This document shows positions 13,822 to 15,874 of a stretch of DNA of 15,874 bases, one piece after another. Location: NCBI GenBank assembly GCA_002507425.1, contig DAZU01000027.1:1-15874 (forward strand). Reading direction: 5' to 3'. Within the stretch, counting starts at the first letter, position 1, and every line of letters starts with the position of its first letter. The position numbers and the translations under genes are program-made. The stretch comes from Euryarchaeota archaeon UBA53 (lineage in GTDB: Archaea; Thermoplasmatota; Poseidoniia; Poseidoniales; Poseidoniaceae). The notes below the pieces were generated by a model, which was not told where the DNA came from, searched no databases, and was given only the letters and a program-made list of their open reading frames with translations.

Positions 13822-14394
13822 GTGTCTGAAAATCATGAAGACATCCGAAGGGTTTTGGCTCTATGCTTCAGAAGTGGAGAAAAACAGACCGCCAGCGAAA
13901 TTGAGCGAATACTTTCTTTTGACATGGGTTGGATGGATACAGATACTGCATTTGATGCGGTTAGAGCTCTGGTAAAATCCGGGTGGATAAATGAAGAGCA
14001 AGGATTTTTGACATCGAATTGTAGAATAAAGGGCATAATAGCACCACTGGGATGGCAACCAAGGCCATCAAGACTGCTACACCCTGTGGTTTTCGAGTTA
14101 GAAAGTGAAGAGATAGAAAGCGCTGTAGTTCAGCCTAGTAAGGAATTGGTTAAGGAAGAACCTGATGTTGAAGATTTAGAAACCAAAGTAATAGATCCTC
14201 GTGCTAGAGTGGAGAAAAGACTTGTAAAATATATTTCAAAACAAACAAATATTCCTCAGGATGAGATTATACGCAGGGCGGAGAGGAAAATCGGAGCATT
14301 GAGATATTGCACAATGTGGCTTGCTCTATGCCTTATCAGTCGGGAGCAGGGTCTTGAGATGAATTCAATAATTAATTCATTCACCAGCAATTGA
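13822..14394 (+). CDS. DUF2240-like archaeal protein
   Basis: The 190-residue product resembles the archaeal DUF2240 family by pattern. Residues 1-75 form a winged-helix-like unit (DIRRVLALCF, then RALVKSGWI, then a wing), a short segment IIAPLGWQP follows, and residues 125-190 form a helical block (VEKRLVKYI to FTSN). An acidic linker at about 88-122 is longer than I expect for the family. I prefer the GTG at 13822 because GGAG at 13811-13814 lies 7 nt before it; ATGs at 13789 and 13792 lie inside the end of the kelch gene and would add 10 or 11 residues. The ribosome site overlaps the kelch stop, so the two genes are likely coupled. Function of DUF2240 is unknown; DNA or RNA binding is plausible. 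Confidence 0.65.
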   Translation: MSENHEDIRRVLALCFRSGEKQTASEIERILSFDMGWMDTDTAFDAVRALVKSGWINEEQGFLTSNCRIKGIIAPLGWQPRPSRLLHPVVFELESEEIESAVVQPSKELVKEEPDVEDLETKVIDPRARVEKRLVKYISKQTNIPQDEIIRRAERKIGALRYCTMWLALCLISREQGLEMNSIINSFTSN

Positions 14395-15874
14395 ATTGTT
14401 TTCTGAAAGAAGCAATAAGACTGGCAGAACAATTATCGATAACATAAGAGAGAAGGTTACAGTAAGTGCCGTAACTAATCCAAATTGCTGGACAACTGGC
14501 ATAGGAGACAAAAGTAAAACTAGGAATCCTAAAGCAGTAGTTCCCGCAGATAGTATAAGTGCTACACCTGTTGTTGAAATCGTCTCCTCTAAAGCAGACC
14601 ATATGTCATCTGTTTTCTCTCTCTCAGCCTCAAATCTTCTCCACATATGGATAACGTAATCGATGCCTATTCCCAGAGATAAAGCTGTAACCATGACTGT
14701 AAGAACATTCCATTTTAATGACAACACAACCATAGACCCAACTACCCATATTGTAGCTAAAACCACAGGTGTTAGAACCACTAATGCCGGTACAGGTCTG
14801 CGTGTAAGAACTAAAAGAACTAAGAATGATACAATAAAAGATATCGCAGTTGATGAGAGTTGTGAGGAATTTAGACCATCCAAAACATTCTGCAAAGCAA
14901 CCAAGTCTCCTGTAATGTGAACCTTTGCAATACCAGAGAGTTCACTTCGCATTTTGCCATCATCATTTTCATCCCCTAGTTCGACTTCAAACCACTCAAC
15001 TACTCTACTCGTGTCGCTGGATGTAGATGCGTCCACTCTAATTTCTATGCGAATATTTACTATTTCTTCACCATCTAGATTAACTGTCTTGTTTATTCTG
15101 TCCGCCCAAGAATCACCTGTAAATGGATCAGCGATCGAATAATTTTGTGATAGATCACTGAATGCTCCACTAAGACTTAGATTTGTGCTATCTCTCAAAT
15201 CTCCATTTGATATGACAAGTCCAAACCTTTCACCAAATTGTTTGTCATTGTCAACAGCATCATACAACACCTTGTATGGACCTTCATACGATGGACTTGC
15301 ATCAGAATTACCACCACCGACAACATCATGATTATTTGCTAAATCATTGTGTAATCCTCTCATCTCTGTCAGAAGTGATTTGCTATCTGTAATGGAGGAT
15401 TTGTCCTCAGATGGTTCCATCAAAACATAAACTACCTTCCAACCTGCGCTTTCATATTCGCTGTCAAGTTGGTTTCGCACCTCCATTATTTCCATATCTT
15501 CATCCAAGAAGTCTGATAAATCGAATTCTGTTTCTAATCCCATTGCTCCAATAATGGCGGCTCCTGTGACTATTAGAGCCATAATCAAGACAACCGCCTG
15601 CTGTGATTTTTGTAATTGAACAAGTTTACTTGCCAATTTTGGCATACGTATAGGTTCGTTTGGAATTTCACTTGTTGAGGAGTCCAAAACAACATGCAAT
15701 GCGCCGACTACAATTGTTGCATTTATGAACGCTGAAATAACCCCCACCGCAAGTGCAATTCCAAAGGTCTCAAGAGGAGGTAGAGGTGATATTATATTTG
15801 CAAGGAATGCTGAAACTGTTGTAATAACTGCTAAACCTAGCGGAGTTGATAATTTTGCGCATGCGCCCAACCAA
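14377..15874 (-). CDS. MMPL/RND-superfamily exporter, N-terminal part missing
   Basis: The frame runs off the right edge of the window, leaving about 498 C-terminal residues. The layout is that of the MMPL/patched-type RND superfamily. It holds the last two helices of the first membrane half (LGLAVITTVSAFL and TFGIALAVGV), a linker, the first helix of the second half (AVVLIMALIVTGAAI), a large extracytoplasmic loop of about 200 residues, then five helices. Within these, GIGIDYVIHMWRRF at about 401-414 holds the proton-relay aspartate (about 405). Such proteins export lipids, sterol-like molecules or hydrophobic compounds using the proton or sodium gradient; the cargo is not evident. The final 18 bases overlap the end of the convergent DUF2240-like gene. 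Confidence 0.9.
   Translation of the reverse strand, partial: WLGACAKLSTPLGLAVITTVSAFLANIISPLPPLETFGIALAVGVISAFINATIVVGALHVVLDSSTSEIPNEPIRMPKLASKLVQLQKSQQAVVLIMALIVTGAAIIGAMGLETEFDLSDFLDEDMEIMEVRNQLDSEYESAGWKVVYVLMEPSEDKSSITDSKSLLTEMRGLHNDLANNHDVVGGGNSDASPSYEGPYKVLYDAVDNDKQFGERFGLVISNGDLRDSTNLSLSGAFSDLSQNYSIADPFTGDSWADRINKTVNLDGEEIVNIRIEIRVDASTSSDTSRVVEWFEVELGDENDDGKMRSELSGIAKVHITGDLVALQNVLDGLNSSQLSSTAISFIVSFLVLLVLTRRPVPALVVLTPVVLATIWVVGSMVVLSLKWNVLTVMVTALSLGIGIDYVIHMWRRFEAEREKTDDIWSALEETISTTGVALILSAGTTALGFLVLLLSPMPVVQQFGLVTALTVTFSLMLSIIVLPVLLLLSENNSIAGE

Noticed and set aside
14396..14920. Plus-strand frames opposite the MMPL exporter
   Set aside because: They are low-complexity Ser/Thr-rich translations antisense to a well-supported transporter and have no start signals or family features.

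Overview
The window looks like chromosomal DNA of a planktonic archaeon, most likely a Poseidoniales (Marine Group II) euryarchaeote. This is inferred from gene content, not from a marker gene. Supporting signs are an archaeosortase-type membrane protease, a DUF2240-like archaeal protein, very large secreted adhesin-like proteins (PKD, kelch, CARDB), a TATA box placed 25 nt upstream of an apparently leaderless ATG, and AT-rich, tightly packed genes. Mixed in are genes of bacterial character (SelO, GTP cyclohydrolase II, CutA1, TusA, OsmC), which fits the heavily bacterial-influenced gene pool of that lineage. No rRNA, tRNA, CRISPR array, transposase or phage module was seen.

Layout. 1-693 (+) is the end of a PKD-domain surface protein. 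694-856 is an intergenic stretch full of nested inverted repeats. cutA (-) and selO (+) diverge from about 1184-1258, and a leaderless 68-residue membrane protein follows selO. A minus-strand redox/flavin group runs from 5292 to 3223: tusA, ribA and osmC form one tightly coupled operon, then after a gap come an FMN-reductase-like flavoprotein and a small translationally coupled protein. The frame of that last gene continues for 43 sense codons beyond an in-frame TAG. A plus-strand archaeosortase (5369-6337) abuts, stop to stop, a minus-strand DEAD-box RNA helicase (6338-7738). Upstream of the helicase on the same strand are a HEAT-repeat protein and a small overlapping helical protein. From 9360 a 1485-residue kelch/CARDB membrane-anchored surface protein overlaps a DUF2240-like cytoplasmic gene. 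The tail of that gene overlaps an MMPL/RND-type exporter cut by the window edge.

How the genes may work together. SelO (redox-gated protein AMPylation in its family), TusA (sulfur relay), OsmC (peroxide reduction), RibA (flavin synthesis), FMN reductase and CutA1 make a stretch rich in redox and cofactor functions. The archaeosortase, PKD protein, kelch protein and MMPL exporter concern the cell surface. The most noteworthy signals are the apparently split small gene at 3091-3474, the displaced redox cysteine in SelO, the alternative-fold intergenic region at 694-856, and a Shine-Dalgarno-containing hairpin before the archaeosortase.
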